Part shown: positions 1 through 8,143 of the stretch, piece by piece
Layout: the number at the start of each line of letters is the position of its first letter
Position numbering within the stretch: the stretch's first letter is position 1
Assembly (NCBI RefSeq): GCF_900113765.1
Contig: NZ_FOQO01000012.1
Coordinates: 124,001-188,000, forward strand
Length of the DNA stretch: 64,000 bases
Reading direction: 5' to 3'
DNA from: Parapedobacter indicus
Lineage (GTDB): Bacteria; Bacteroidota; Bacteroidia; Sphingobacteriales; Sphingobacteriaceae
Notes under the pieces: model-generated
The model's input: only the letters and a program-made list of their open reading frames with translations
Database searches by the model: none
What the model was told of the DNA's origin: nothing
Translations under genes and position numbers: made by a program

Positions 1-1
1 G

Positions 2-1276
2 TTTTATACCGACTGGAAGCTCACGCTGGTTGTATTGATCCCGATGCCACTGATGATCGGTGCCACCTACGTGTTTAAGGAGGCCATGAAATCCGCTTTT
101 CAGGATGTGCGTAAATGGGTATCCAACCTCAATACCTTCCTGCAGGAACACATATCGGGCATCAGCATCATCCAGTACTTTGCCCGTGAAGAGCAGGAAA
201 TGCATACGTTCAAGGCGGCCAATGCCGAGCATCGCAATGCACACATCCGCGCCAATTGGTATTTTTCGATTTTCTTTCCGGTCATTGAAGTCATTATGGC
301 TATTGCTTTGGGCCTGTTGGTTTGGTACGGATCCAAGCAGGTGCTGGCCGGAATGCTGTCGCCGGGTGTCATTGTAGCTTTCATCATGTACATCAACATG
401 ATCTTTCGCCCCATCCGGGAGCTGGTGGATAAGTTCAACACACTGCAAATGGGAATGGTGAGCGCCGAGCGGATATTTGCGGTGCTGGATACCGATGAGC
501 AGACCCCCAATACAGGCACCCAGAAGCCCAGTGTAATCCGTGGCGACATTGTATTCGACAACGTATGGTTTGCTTACGATGAAGACAAATGGGTGCTGAA
601 AGACATCAGCTTTCACGTAAAGCCCGGCGAAACGCTGGCGCTGGTGGGCGCCACCGGCGCGGGCAAGTCGTCTACTATCAATATCCTTAGCCGCTTTTAC
701 GAAGTAAACCAGGGGGCCATCCTGCTGGATGGGGTAGACATCCGACAATACGAACTCAATTACCTGCGCCGTACCATTGCCACCGTATTGCAGGATGTCT
801 TCCTGTTTTCCGACACCGTAGCCAACAACATCGGCCTGAACGATCCGGCCATCACGCGTGAGCAGATCGTTCAGGCAGCCAAGCAGGTGGGCGCCCATGA
901 CTTTATCATGCGGTTGCCCGGTGGATATGACTATGAGGTACAGGAACGGGGCGCTACCCTTTCCTCCGGACAGGCACAATTGATTTCCTTCATCCGGGCG
1001 TTGGTTCACGACCCCAAAATATTGGTGCTAGACGAAGCCACGTCATCGGTGGATACGGAGACCGAAGGACTTATTCAGCGCGCCATCGATACGTTGATGA
1101 AGGACCGCACCTCCATCGTTATCGCCCACCGGCTGTCGACCATCCAGAAGGCCGATAAAATCATCGTGCTGGATAAAGGCGAAATGAAGGAGATGGGCTC
1201 CCACCAAGAGCTGCTGCGCATCGACGGCTATTACCGTCGACTGTATGAGCTACAATTTCATTCAGCCGGTATATAG
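2..1276 (+). CDS. ABC exporter, fused permease and ATPase (5' end outside window)
   Basis: This is the C-terminal part of a type I ABC half-transporter (MsbA/multidrug type), an inner-membrane exporter that works as a dimer. The reading frame is open to the window edge, so the real start lies upstream. The visible part begins inside the transmembrane domain, with a hydrophobic helix around MAIALGLLVWYG, followed by the nucleotide-binding domain. Walker A is GATGAGKSS, the signature is LSSGQ, Walker B is ILVLDEATSSVD and the switch histidine lies in IAHRLS. The substrate cannot be told from the sequence. It converges with the AsmA-like gene, 9 bases away, and no clear terminator lies between them. 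Confidence 0.93.
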   Translation, partial: FYTDWKLTLVVLIPMPLMIGATYVFKEAMKSAFQDVRKWVSNLNTFLQEHISGISIIQYFAREEQEMHTFKAANAEHRNAHIRANWYFSIFFPVIEVIMAIALGLLVWYGSKQVLAGMLSPGVIVAFIMYINMIFRPIRELVDKFNTLQMGMVSAERIFAVLDTDEQTPNTGTQKPSVIRGDIVFDNVWFAYDEDKWVLKDISFHVKPGETLALVGATGAGKSSTINILSRFYEVNQGAILLDGVDIRQYELNYLRRTIATVLQDVFLFSDTVANNIGLNDPAITREQIVQAAKQVGAHDFIMRLPGGYDYEVQERGATLSSGQAQLISFIRALVHDPKILVLDEATSSVDTETEGLIQRAIDTLMKDRTSIVIAHRLSTIQKADKIIVLDKGEMKEMGSHQELLRIDGYYRRLYELQFHSAGI

Positions 1277-1285
1277 CGATTGTAC

Positions 1286-2929
1286 CTACGGGGCCGACAG
1301 CCCGATACACTCCTTTGTTCCCTCGCGGATACTGCGCCAGATCATTTTAAAAAAAGAAAAGTCGTTGGGCCGCTTGATGTATAGTTGACCGGTATGCCGT
1401 ACGCCGTTGGCGTCCGGATTGCTGTCGTTCAAAAGAAATCGGTTGGCAAAGAAAGAAAACACCCGTTTCTCCGACATTTCTCCATCGTTATCTTCCTTAA
1501 GGAACGCTACCTTCAGCCGGTCGTAATCCAGTTCCAGCGTTCCGCCGGTACCGCGGTCGTCCGCTTTCATGTCAAAGCGCATTCCTTTGATCGCCGCACT
1601 TTCGACCTCCACGTTCAGCTGCGGCGTAAGCATCCGGTTAAAGGCGGTCCCATCCATCGCAGCCAGCTTAGCCGTATAGGTATGCGCGCCCAGGCTATCC
1701 AAGAGGTCAAAACGGAAATCAACCGTTAAGTCGCCGGTTCCCATCACGCGTGAGCGTGCATGCAACCGCATGTAGCGGTCACGCGCCAATGTTGTGGAGT
1801 CATTAGTCACGTTACGGAACGCGCCGTTGGTTTGGTCGAAGGTCACGGTGCCCGCTTTACCGGTTTTATCGCTCACCTCGGTAAATCGGACATCCACGGC
1901 ACGGATCAGCACGGAGTCGATGGCCAGCGGTTGTTTTAACCGCAGCAGCTGCTGATGAGGTGATTTGCCGATTTTATTCTCGGGCGGGTTGGGCTGTGTT
2001 TTATCCTTGTAGATGGCGATATGCCCGCTGTCGACATACAATGCTGCAGCGGCCAGCAGCTCCTTTTTTACCCAGCTCGACCTGTCCATTCCGGCTAGGC
2101 GGATGCGTGCAATTTCGATATCCGCGATGTCTTCCGCCCGTTGCATCTGGCGGTAAAATTCCGCTTGGCTTACGGTAATCCGATAGCGCAGGCTGTCGAT
2201 CGTTAGCTCCCGGGCGTCGGTTTGGAAATGCGCCGGCCCAGCTTGGAACAGATAGAGGCTATCCGGCCGGATGTATGTCAGCGTGCGTACCTCCACATCA
2301 ACCGATTCCGCGCCGTATAGGCGGGTGGTATCTGCTAACGAAGTCGAATCGATGCGGATATCCCGTAGGGTTACGTTGACGTGTGGCACCAGCAAATGCG
2401 CCGCACTGCCTTCCTCCTTCATTTCCAGTCGGCCTTCCCGTAAGAGGATGCGGTTTACGTTTATGCGTGATACCAATTCGGTCAGCCTTTCCAACGGCGA
2501 TTCCGAAGCCACATCCACGGTTGTGGTATCGTTTTGCGGATGACGCAGCAGCGTTACCGATGGAGTATCAAGGGCGATGGTACCGATATGCAATTTTTTG
2601 GATAGGAACCACCTGAGCACACCGATGCCGCTAATCCGAAGTCGGCCTATGCGCACGTGATAGGTCGTTTCTGCAGCGGGTCGTTGGGATTTAGCGGTTG
2701 TATCCGGCACAAGCCGTATACCGGTTGCCGTAGCGCTTCCCCCGAGCAGCGAAAGGCTTAGCTGTTCATACGTCAATTGGTATCGGCCGTCCGTTCCGCT
2801 ATGGATACGTTCTTTCAGCTGGGCCTCCCATTGAGGCTTCAACCGGTAGTTTACGTACCAATTGACTAAGAATGTGAGGATAAGTAGGCCCGCGGCAATA
2901 CCGATTGCCCATTTCCAAAAAGGTCTCAT
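1286..2929 (-). CDS. AsmA/DUF748-like membrane-anchored protein
   Basis: A 547-residue protein with one N-terminal membrane helix (about residues 8-27) after a short positive start, followed by a long periplasmic region rich in beta-strand and polar residues. This layout fits AsmA-like proteins, which are thought to help lipid movement or envelope homeostasis. No catalytic motif is seen. The family call rests on architecture and repeated strand patterns such as TATGIRLVPD and LRISGIGVLRW, so it is tentative. It is transcribed toward the ABC exporter and away from the decayed toxin-antitoxin remnant. GC content is high, like that of the exporter. Confidence 0.6.
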   Translation of the reverse strand: MRPFWKWAIGIAAGLLILTFLVNWYVNYRLKPQWEAQLKERIHSGTDGRYQLTYEQLSLSLLGGSATATGIRLVPDTTAKSQRPAAETTYHVRIGRLRISGIGVLRWFLSKKLHIGTIALDTPSVTLLRHPQNDTTTVDVASESPLERLTELVSRINVNRILLREGRLEMKEEGSAAHLLVPHVNVTLRDIRIDSTSLADTTRLYGAESVDVEVRTLTYIRPDSLYLFQAGPAHFQTDARELTIDSLRYRITVSQAEFYRQMQRAEDIADIEIARIRLAGMDRSSWVKKELLAAAALYVDSGHIAIYKDKTQPNPPENKIGKSPHQQLLRLKQPLAIDSVLIRAVDVRFTEVSDKTGKAGTVTFDQTNGAFRNVTNDSTTLARDRYMRLHARSRVMGTGDLTVDFRFDLLDSLGAHTYTAKLAAMDGTAFNRMLTPQLNVEVESAAIKGMRFDMKADDRGTGGTLELDYDRLKVAFLKEDNDGEMSEKRVFSFFANRFLLNDSNPDANGVRHTGQLYIKRPNDFSFFKMIWRSIREGTKECIGLSAP

Positions 2930-2930
2930 T

Positions 2931-3032
2931 AAGGAAGAAACGCAGGAGAGGCTTAAAATGTTTGTTGGTGATAATGGTCAACGGACATCACTTGATGAGT
3001 ACCTGGTGAAACGTAACCTAAAACATGCCTAA
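2931..3032 (+). pseudogene. Remnant of an antitoxin gene (C-terminal part)
   Basis: An open frame runs into TAA at 3030-3032 and encodes a tail with GDNGQRTSLDEYLVKRN. Its last codons overlap the ATG of a RelE/ParE-like toxin remnant (ATG at 3025), the overlap expected of a type II toxin-antitoxin operon. The N-terminal half, which would carry the DNA-binding domain, is missing because the start of the reverse-strand AsmA-like gene adjoins it. An in-frame ATG at 2958 exists but would make only 24 residues. The antitoxin call depends mostly on its position before the toxin remnant. Confidence 0.5.
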
Positions 3033-3120
3033 ATATACCGTTGTATTAACCAAGAAAGCCGAAAAATAACTTGATAAATTACCGAACCAAATCTTATCAT
3101 CAATCCTTCAGAGCATTTCG
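3025..3120 (+). pseudogene. Truncated RelE/ParE-type toxin with nonsense codon
   Basis: Translation from ATG at 3025 gives MPKYTVVLTKKAEK, then TAA at 3067-3069, then LDKLPNQILSSILQSIS in the same frame. Reading the stop as one changed base (CAA to TAA) restores KAEKQLDKLP, the typical first strand and helix of RelE/ParE mRNA-cleaving or gyrase-targeting toxins. The frame is lost after about 32 codons, where the GC-rich repeats begin, while intact toxins have about 90-100 residues. The gene is therefore dead twice over, by a stop and by truncation. Confidence 0.6.
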
Positions 3121-3123
3121 TCA

Positions 3124-3178
3124 AAACCGCGCCTCAGCAACTTTGCGAAACCGCGCCTCAGCGAATCCGCGACTTAGC
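3124..3178 (+). repeat. Degenerate GC-rich tandem repeat
   Basis: AAACCGCGCCTCAGC occurs at 3124-3138 and again at 3148-3162, followed by the variant AATCCGCGACTTAGC at 3164-3178. The same family recurs at 4949-4970, on the other side of the ATPase and Rrf2 genes. It cuts off the toxin remnant. It reads as an interspersed intergenic repeat of unknown function. Confidence 0.7.
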
Positions 3179-3217
3179 AACTCAACGACTGCGCTCTTAA
3201 GCAATTTTGTAAAATTA

Positions 3218-3263
3218 GCGAACGGAATCGCAAAATTTATATTATATTTGCGAATGGAATCGC
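3218..3263 (+). promoter_or_regulatory. Promoter with two near-identical short palindromes
   Basis: A -7 box TATATTTG lies at 3243-3250 and places transcription start about 15 bases before the ATPase ATG at 3271. Two copies of GCGAAYGGAATCGC (3218-3231 and 3250-3263), each with GCGA/TCGC arms, are spaced 32 bases apart, about three helical turns. One lies upstream of the -7 box and one overlaps its end. That is the layout of an operator pair. A clear -33 TTTG is not seen. Confidence 0.55.
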
Positions 3264-3270
3264 AGAATTT

Positions 3271-4401
3271 ATGATTAATAGAGATATTGCCCCATCTGTC
3301 AACAGCCGGCTTGCTGACGAAAAAGCGATTATTCTTTTGGGACCCCGGCAAGTTGGTAAAAGTACATTGTTAAAGCAGCTTGCCCCGGCGTTCAGGCAAA
3401 AGGTCGTTGAATGGAGCGGAGATGATGCAGATGTGCGCACGCTGTTGGCCAATCCGACCGCGACGCTGCTCAGGCAGTATATCGGCGCGGCCAAGACACT
3501 GGTCATCGACGAGGCCCAGCGCATCGAAAACATCGGTTTGTGCATTAAACTTATCGTGGACCAGATTCCGGGCGTCAAAGTCATTGCAACCGGGTCTTCT
3601 GCATTTGACTTGGCCAATCGGATCAATGAACCGCTCACCGGCCGTAAGTGGGAATACCGCCTATATCCCTTTTCATTCGGCGAAATGGTGAACCATCATG
3701 GTTTTATGGAAGAAAACCGGCTTTTGAACCATCGGCTGATTTACGGCTATTATCCCGAAATCGTGAATAATCCAGGCGAGGAGGAAGTAAGACTGAAGCA
3801 ATTGTCCAGTAGTTACCTGTACAAAGACATTCTCACATGGGAACGCATACAAAAGCCAGACAAAATGGAACGGCTCGTTCAGGCGCTGGCTTTTCAGCTA
3901 GGCAATGAGGTGTCCTTTAATGAGTTGGGGCAACTGACCGGGCTGGACAATGAGACGACCGAAAAATATGTCGATCTGCTGGAAAAGTCGTTCATCGTCT
4001 TCCGGCTGGGATCGCTTAGCCGAAACCTGCGCAACGAGTTGAAAAAAAGCCGGAAATTTTATTTTTACGACAACGGGCTCCGCAATGCGGTTATCAATCA
4101 ATTCAGTCCGGTTGCCTTGCGGCAGGACATCGGAGCGCTTTGGGAAAATTTTGTCGTGAGCGAACGGGTCAAATACCTGGCCTATCGGGAGATCAATTGC
4201 AACCGCTACTTCTGGCGGACACACGCACAGCAGGAAGTCGATTATATCGAGGAACGGAATGGGCAGATGCGGGCATATGAATTCAAATGGAACGCCCATA
4301 CCAAAGCTCGTTTCCCCAAGACATTTCTGGATGCATACCCGGGTACGGAGGCCCATATCCTAACACCCGAAAACTTCCAGGCGTTTTTGCTTGAGCCCTG
4401 A
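3271..4401 (+). CDS. ATP-binding protein, AAA with DUF4143
   Basis: A 376-residue protein with Walker A GPRQVGKST (about residues 24-32) and Walker B TLVIDEAQ (about residues 75-82), followed by the DUF4143 half with its winged-helix-like middle and a C-terminal PD-(D/E)XK-like segment (QQEVDYIEERNG, then YEFKWN). This family is abundant and strain-variable in Bacteroidota, and its cellular role is unknown. The protein stands alone between two copies of a repeat family and behind a promoter with a palindrome pair, which may serve autoregulation. The start is fixed by the AT-rich promoter only 20 bases upstream, so the leader is very short and no Shine-Dalgarno site is visible. Confidence 0.9.
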   Translation: MINRDIAPSVNSRLADEKAIILLGPRQVGKSTLLKQLAPAFRQKVVEWSGDDADVRTLLANPTATLLRQYIGAAKTLVIDEAQRIENIGLCIKLIVDQIPGVKVIATGSSAFDLANRINEPLTGRKWEYRLYPFSFGEMVNHHGFMEENRLLNHRLIYGYYPEIVNNPGEEEVRLKQLSSSYLYKDILTWERIQKPDKMERLVQALAFQLGNEVSFNELGQLTGLDNETTEKYVDLLEKSFIVFRLGSLSRNLRNELKKSRKFYFYDNGLRNAVINQFSPVALRQDIGALWENFVVSERVKYLAYREINCNRYFWRTHAQQEVDYIEERNGQMRAYEFKWNAHTKARFPKTFLDAYPGTEAHILTPENFQAFLLEP

Positions 4402-4423
4402 ACCGGGCAATCCTGAACGTTGC

Positions 4424-4861
4424 TCACACGTCCAATTCCAGCCGTTTCTCTTTATTAATGATGTCGGCTACGCTGGTATCGTTCAGAATTTGAAGCATGG
4501 CATTGCGGACATCGATAAATGTATCCCGGATGCCGCATACTTCTTCGGATTTGCATTCGTCGCAGCGGCGGTAGAAATTCAGGCTCACACAGGGCAGTAG
4601 CGCGATGGGACCGTCGATCAGACGCATCACCTGCGACAGGCGGATGTCTTCCGGCGCTTTGTTGAGGCTATATCCGCCTCCGGCGCCCTTTTTGCTGTAC
4701 AGGATTCCCGCATTTCGCATTTCCAACAAGATCTGCTCGAGAAACTTCTTCGGGATGCGTTCCTCTTCCGCAATGCGCAGGATCTGCATCGGTTCCTTAC
4801 CGTAATTCCGGCCTAAAACGATCAGTGCTTTGATAGCGTATTTGGTCTTTTTGGATAACAT
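4424..4861 (-). CDS. Rrf2-family transcriptional regulator
   Basis: A 145-residue Rrf2 (IscR/NsrR/CymR type) regulator. The N-terminal winged helix includes MLSKKTKYAIKALIVL and the wing GAGGGYSLNK (about residues 59-68). Cysteines at about 91, 100, 103 and 109 could bind an iron-sulfur cluster, as in redox- or iron-sensing members. The sensed signal cannot be told from sequence. It converges with the DUF4143 ATPase gene and is divergent from the polysaccharide regulator at 5032. It could act on that regulator's promoter, but nothing in the sequence proves this. Confidence 0.92.
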   Translation of the reverse strand: MLSKKTKYAIKALIVLGRNYGKEPMQILRIAEEERIPKKFLEQILLEMRNAGILYSKKGAGGGYSLNKAPEDIRLSQVMRLIDGPIALLPCVSLNFYRRCDECKSEEVCGIRDTFIDVRNAMLQILNDTSVADIINKEKRLELDV

Positions 4862-4948
4862 CCCTCGTTATTAGTGATTTGTACAAAAAACAAAGATACG
4901 GATTTTTTGATAAAGGCAAGGGAATCGCCTAATCGAAGCTATCCTGCG

Positions 4949-4970
4949 AAACCGCGACTTAGCGAATCCG
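4949..4970 (+). repeat. Second copy of the GC-rich repeat family
   Basis: AAACCGCGACTTAGC followed by GAATCCG, a close match to the units at 3124-3178 and in the same orientation. The two sites bracket the ATPase and Rrf2 genes. This copy lies just upstream of the promoter of the 5032 gene. Confidence 0.65.
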
Positions 4971-4982
4971 ATCTTGTGCAAA

Positions 4983-5013
4983 TTTGTAACCAACAAAAAA
5001 AAGAGTACTTTTG
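4983..5013 (+). promoter_or_regulatory. Bacteroidota promoter for the polysaccharide regulator
   Basis: TTTG at 4983-4986, a 19-base spacer and TACTTTTG at 5006-5013 match the -33/-7 consensus of this phylum exactly. The 18 bases GAGTACTTTTGTTGCTCG (5003-5020), covering the -7 box and predicted start site, recur at 9306-9323. Confidence 0.8.
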
Positions 5014-5031
5014 TTGCTCGATTAGGAATTC

Positions 5032-5535
5032 ATGCTCGATTCGCTCATTACTTCAAAAACCCGTTTGCGCCTGCTGGTGAAATTTTTCATTAATGCCGCC
5101 AACCGTGGTCATATGCGGGGATTGGCCGAGGAATTCAACGAGTCCACCAACGCCATCCGCAAGGAGCTCAATAATCTTTCCGAGGCTGGGTATCTGGAAA
5201 AGGAAGCCCAGCAGAACCGCGTCACGTACCGGGCGAATATAAGACATCCGCTGTTTGGTTCGTTGCAGGATATCGTACACAAATATCTCGGGCTAGACCG
5301 CATTGTAGAAACCGTATTAAGCCGCATGGGTGAAGTGGAGCAGGTGGTTATTACGGGCGATTATGCCGAGGGACGGGACAGCGGCGTGGTGGAGGTAACG
5401 GTTGTCGGACCGTCGCTCAATGCGGATTATCTGGCGCAACTGGCGCCTAAGATGGAAGGGGTCATTGGACGGAAAGTGGTGTTTACGTTGAGCTATAAGA
5501 AAATTGATAATGGCTTGGTGTTGTACGAGCGATGA
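5032..5535 (+). CDS. Winged-helix regulator with degenerate nucleotidyltransferase-like domain
   Basis: A 167-residue protein. The first 70 residues form an ArsR/MarR-like winged helix (RGLAEEFNESTNAIRKELNN as recognition region). The rest resembles a pol-beta type nucleotidyltransferase fold with a worn active site: GDYAEGRDSGVVEVTVVG sits where GS...DxD would be expected. Proteins of this design are common at the head of exopolysaccharide loci in Sphingobacteriaceae, and the next genes here are the export channel and Wzz. It is probably the local transcription regulator. The start is fixed by the perfect promoter 19 bases upstream. Confidence 0.8.
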   Translation: MLDSLITSKTRLRLLVKFFINAANRGHMRGLAEEFNESTNAIRKELNNLSEAGYLEKEAQQNRVTYRANIRHPLFGSLQDIVHKYLGLDRIVETVLSRMGEVEQVVITGDYAEGRDSGVVEVTVVGPSLNADYLAQLAPKMEGVIGRKVVFTLSYKKIDNGLVLYER

Positions 5536-5618
5536 AAATTTGGCTTAATTTTAGCAGTGCATCCGCTCAAAAAACGTTAAATTGCACGGGAAACCATTTT
5601 ATGACTAAGGAGAATATG

Positions 5619-5626
5619 TACCTTTG
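5619..5626 (+). promoter_or_regulatory. -7 box before the export channel gene
   Basis: TACCTTTG at 5619-5626 fits TAnnTTTG. The -33 position holds only TTTT-like sequence. A start site near 5631 would put the GTG at 5661 as the first sensible start of the export gene, giving a leader of about 30 bases. Confidence 0.5.
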
Positions 5627-5660
5627 CCAAATTCGAACATTATATAATAAGCGGAGAAAC

Positions 5661-8138
5661 GTGAATAGATTGATCAAACGATGTATGTTGGTGCTGGCGG
5701 GGTTATGCTGGCTATTCATGGCAGAGGCACAAGCGCAAGTTCAAGTCCAGGATGTTTCCAAGATCCGAGTTGAACAGTTGTCGGACGACCAGGTGAAGCG
5801 CATCATCACCGAAGCGGAAAAACGCCATTTGACAGACGACCAGTTGATTCAGAGCTTAGCCCAGCGTGGAATGCCCGCCGCCGAGCAGCAAAAATTACGC
5901 AGCCGGATCGCGCTAGTACGGCAGCAAAATACCCCTGCCGGGAAGCGCGCCTCCAATCTCGCGGACCAGCAGGGGCGCCGTGTAACGGATACGACAACCG
6001 CTTTTTTGGACAGTCTAGTTCTCGTAAAGGACACAGCCGATACCAGTCGTATCTTTGGCGCCAAGCTATTTCGCAATACGGATATCCGTTTTCAGCCGAA
6101 TCTGAATATCCCGACACCCAAAAATTACGTCATCGGCACAGGCGATGAGCTGATGCTGGTACTCACTGGTGATAACGAAGCCAGCTATACACTTCCTGTA
6201 TCACCAGAAGGAACCGTCAATATCGATTATGTAGGCATTGTGTCGGTTGCGGGCCTCACCATCGAAGACGCAAGTGACAAAATCCGGAGCCAGCTACGGT
6301 CCACCTATCCGCAATTGAGTTCAGGCCGGACACGGCTATCACTTACGTTGGGCAATATCCGTAGTGTTAAAGTGACACTCACGGGGTACGTTACCCGTCC
6401 CGGTACATACACCCTGCCTTCACTGGCCAACGTGTTCCATGCACTGTATGCATCGGGCGGCCCTACCGACAAAGGTACGTTTCGTAATATCCAGCTCATC
6501 CGGAATAATAAGGTGATCCACACCATCGATGCCTATGATTTCCTGACCAAAGGTATCCAGCCCGGCAACGTGCGGTTGGAAGATGGCGATGTTATCCATA
6601 TCCCGGTATTTGATCGCCATGTAACGGTCGATGGCCTAGTAAATAACCCCGGCATCTTCGAACCAATAGCCGATGAAACGCTGGAAGATCTGCTGCGGTT
6701 TGCGGGTGGTTTTGCGCCAGAAGCGTACCGGGCGAAAGTGAAGGTACTCCAGATTACCGACCGCCAGCGCAGCGTGGCTGACATCTATGCAGAAGACTTT
6801 ACTACCTATACACCCCAAAACGGAGATCAATACATCGTTGAAGAAGTTCTGGATCGCTATGCCAATCGCGTAGCGATCGAGGGGGCGGTGTTCCGCCCAG
6901 GCCTGTACGCACTTACGGAAGGGCTCACCCTCCGTCAGCTCATCCAGCAAGCGGACGGCCTCAAAGAAGATGCCTTCATGTCACGTGCATACATCAACCG
7001 GCTAAATCCGGACAACACACAACAGCTCATCACCGTCGATCTCACTAAGCTGATGGCAGGCTCCGCACAGGAAGATCAGGTGCTTCAGCGCGAAGATAAA
7101 GTGCTGATTTCATCCATTTTTGACCTCCGCGAAGAATACACTGTGTCCATAAGTGGACAGGTGCGTAAACCCGGTCAGTTTGAGTATATTGAACAGATGA
7201 CGCTTGGCAACCTTATTCAGCTGAGTGGCGGGTTGGCCGAAGCTGCTAACATCGAGTATATAGATGTAGCACGCCGTATCCGCCGTAACACCAACGAACG
7301 AGATTCAACCATTTCTGAGTTGGTACGTATCAATTTTGACACTCGAGAAGAGGTCGTACAATCGGATTTCGTGCTGCAACCGTTTGACATGGTGAGTGTA
7401 CATACCAGCACCGGTTATCAGGTACAACGTATCGTACGCATTGAAGGCGAGGTTAATTATCCCGGCGAGTACGCATTGCTTAAGAAGGATGAAACCATTT
7501 CAGACCTCATTCGGCGTGCCGGTGGCGTTACCGAATTTGCCTACTTGCCGGGCGCCTCGCTGCAGCGTAATGCATCAGATGCCTTGGTAGCACAGGGACA
7601 TAGCGCCTTGACAGGGGCTGCCCGTCAAGAATTAGCTGAGCGTGAAAAAGAGCAAGCTCAAATACAGAGTCAGGTATTGGAGAATACGCTGCAAAGCCAG
7701 GACAGTGTGGAAACAGATCTGTTTTTTAGCAACTATGTAGGCATTAAACTGGATGAGATACTAGAAGGCAATACTAAATATGATATTCCGTTGGAAGATA
7801 AAGATGTGATCATCGTACCACGACAACTTCGTACGGTGATGGTTCGGGGACAAGTGCTCAACCCTAATCGAATCGTATATCAGAAAGGTAAACCTCTAAA
7901 GTATTATATTCGCCAAGCGGGTGGTTTTACTGCAAAGGCGCATAAACGTAAAACCTTTGTGCAGCATGCTAACGGATCCGTTGAAGGGAGCAGTATGGGA
8001 TACCCCGAGGTGCTTCCGGGCAGTGAAATTATCGTTCCAACCAGGCCAGAGCGTGAGAAGCTCGGCGTACAGGCTTGGGTGAGTATGGGCAGCGTGGCAA
8101 CTTCGTTAGCAGCGGTTATTGTAAGTTTATTGAGGTAA
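5661..8138 (+). CDS. Polysaccharide export outer-membrane protein with six SLBB-like motifs
   Basis: A Wza-like export protein of 825 residues when started at GTG 5661. This start has GGAGA just upstream and gives a good signal peptide (RCMLVLAGLCWLFMAEAQA). The frame is open back to 5532, but that part overlaps the -7 box. The poly-export domain (YVIGTGDELMLVLTGDNEASY) is followed by six V.G.V..PG.Y-type motifs: GYVTRPGTY, GLVNNPGIF, GAVFRPGLY, GQVRKPGQF, GEVNYPGEY and GQVLNPN. The C-terminus ends in a hydrophobic helix. It should form the outer-membrane and periplasmic channel for the locus polymer, working with the Wzz protein encoded next. Confidence 0.93.
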   Translation: MNRLIKRCMLVLAGLCWLFMAEAQAQVQVQDVSKIRVEQLSDDQVKRIITEAEKRHLTDDQLIQSLAQRGMPAAEQQKLRSRIALVRQQNTPAGKRASNLADQQGRRVTDTTTAFLDSLVLVKDTADTSRIFGAKLFRNTDIRFQPNLNIPTPKNYVIGTGDELMLVLTGDNEASYTLPVSPEGTVNIDYVGIVSVAGLTIEDASDKIRSQLRSTYPQLSSGRTRLSLTLGNIRSVKVTLTGYVTRPGTYTLPSLANVFHALYASGGPTDKGTFRNIQLIRNNKVIHTIDAYDFLTKGIQPGNVRLEDGDVIHIPVFDRHVTVDGLVNNPGIFEPIADETLEDLLRFAGGFAPEAYRAKVKVLQITDRQRSVADIYAEDFTTYTPQNGDQYIVEEVLDRYANRVAIEGAVFRPGLYALTEGLTLRQLIQQADGLKEDAFMSRAYINRLNPDNTQQLITVDLTKLMAGSAQEDQVLQREDKVLISSIFDLREEYTVSISGQVRKPGQFEYIEQMTLGNLIQLSGGLAEAANIEYIDVARRIRRNTNERDSTISELVRINFDTREEVVQSDFVLQPFDMVSVHTSTGYQVQRIVRIEGEVNYPGEYALLKKDETISDLIRRAGGVTEFAYLPGASLQRNASDALVAQGHSALTGAARQELAEREKEQAQIQSQVLENTLQSQDSVETDLFFSNYVGIKLDEILEGNTKYDIPLEDKDVIIVPRQLRTVMVRGQVLNPNRIVYQKGKPLKYYIRQAGGFTAKAHKRKTFVQHANGSVEGSSMGYPEVLPGSEIIVPTRPEREKLGVQAWVSMGSVATSLAAVIVSLLR

Positions 8139-8143
8139 GTAAT

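Noticed and set aside
5532..5660. N-terminal extension of the export channel gene back to 5532
   Set aside because: It overlaps the previous stop and contains the -7 box at 5619-5626, and a proper signal peptide appears only from GTG 5661.
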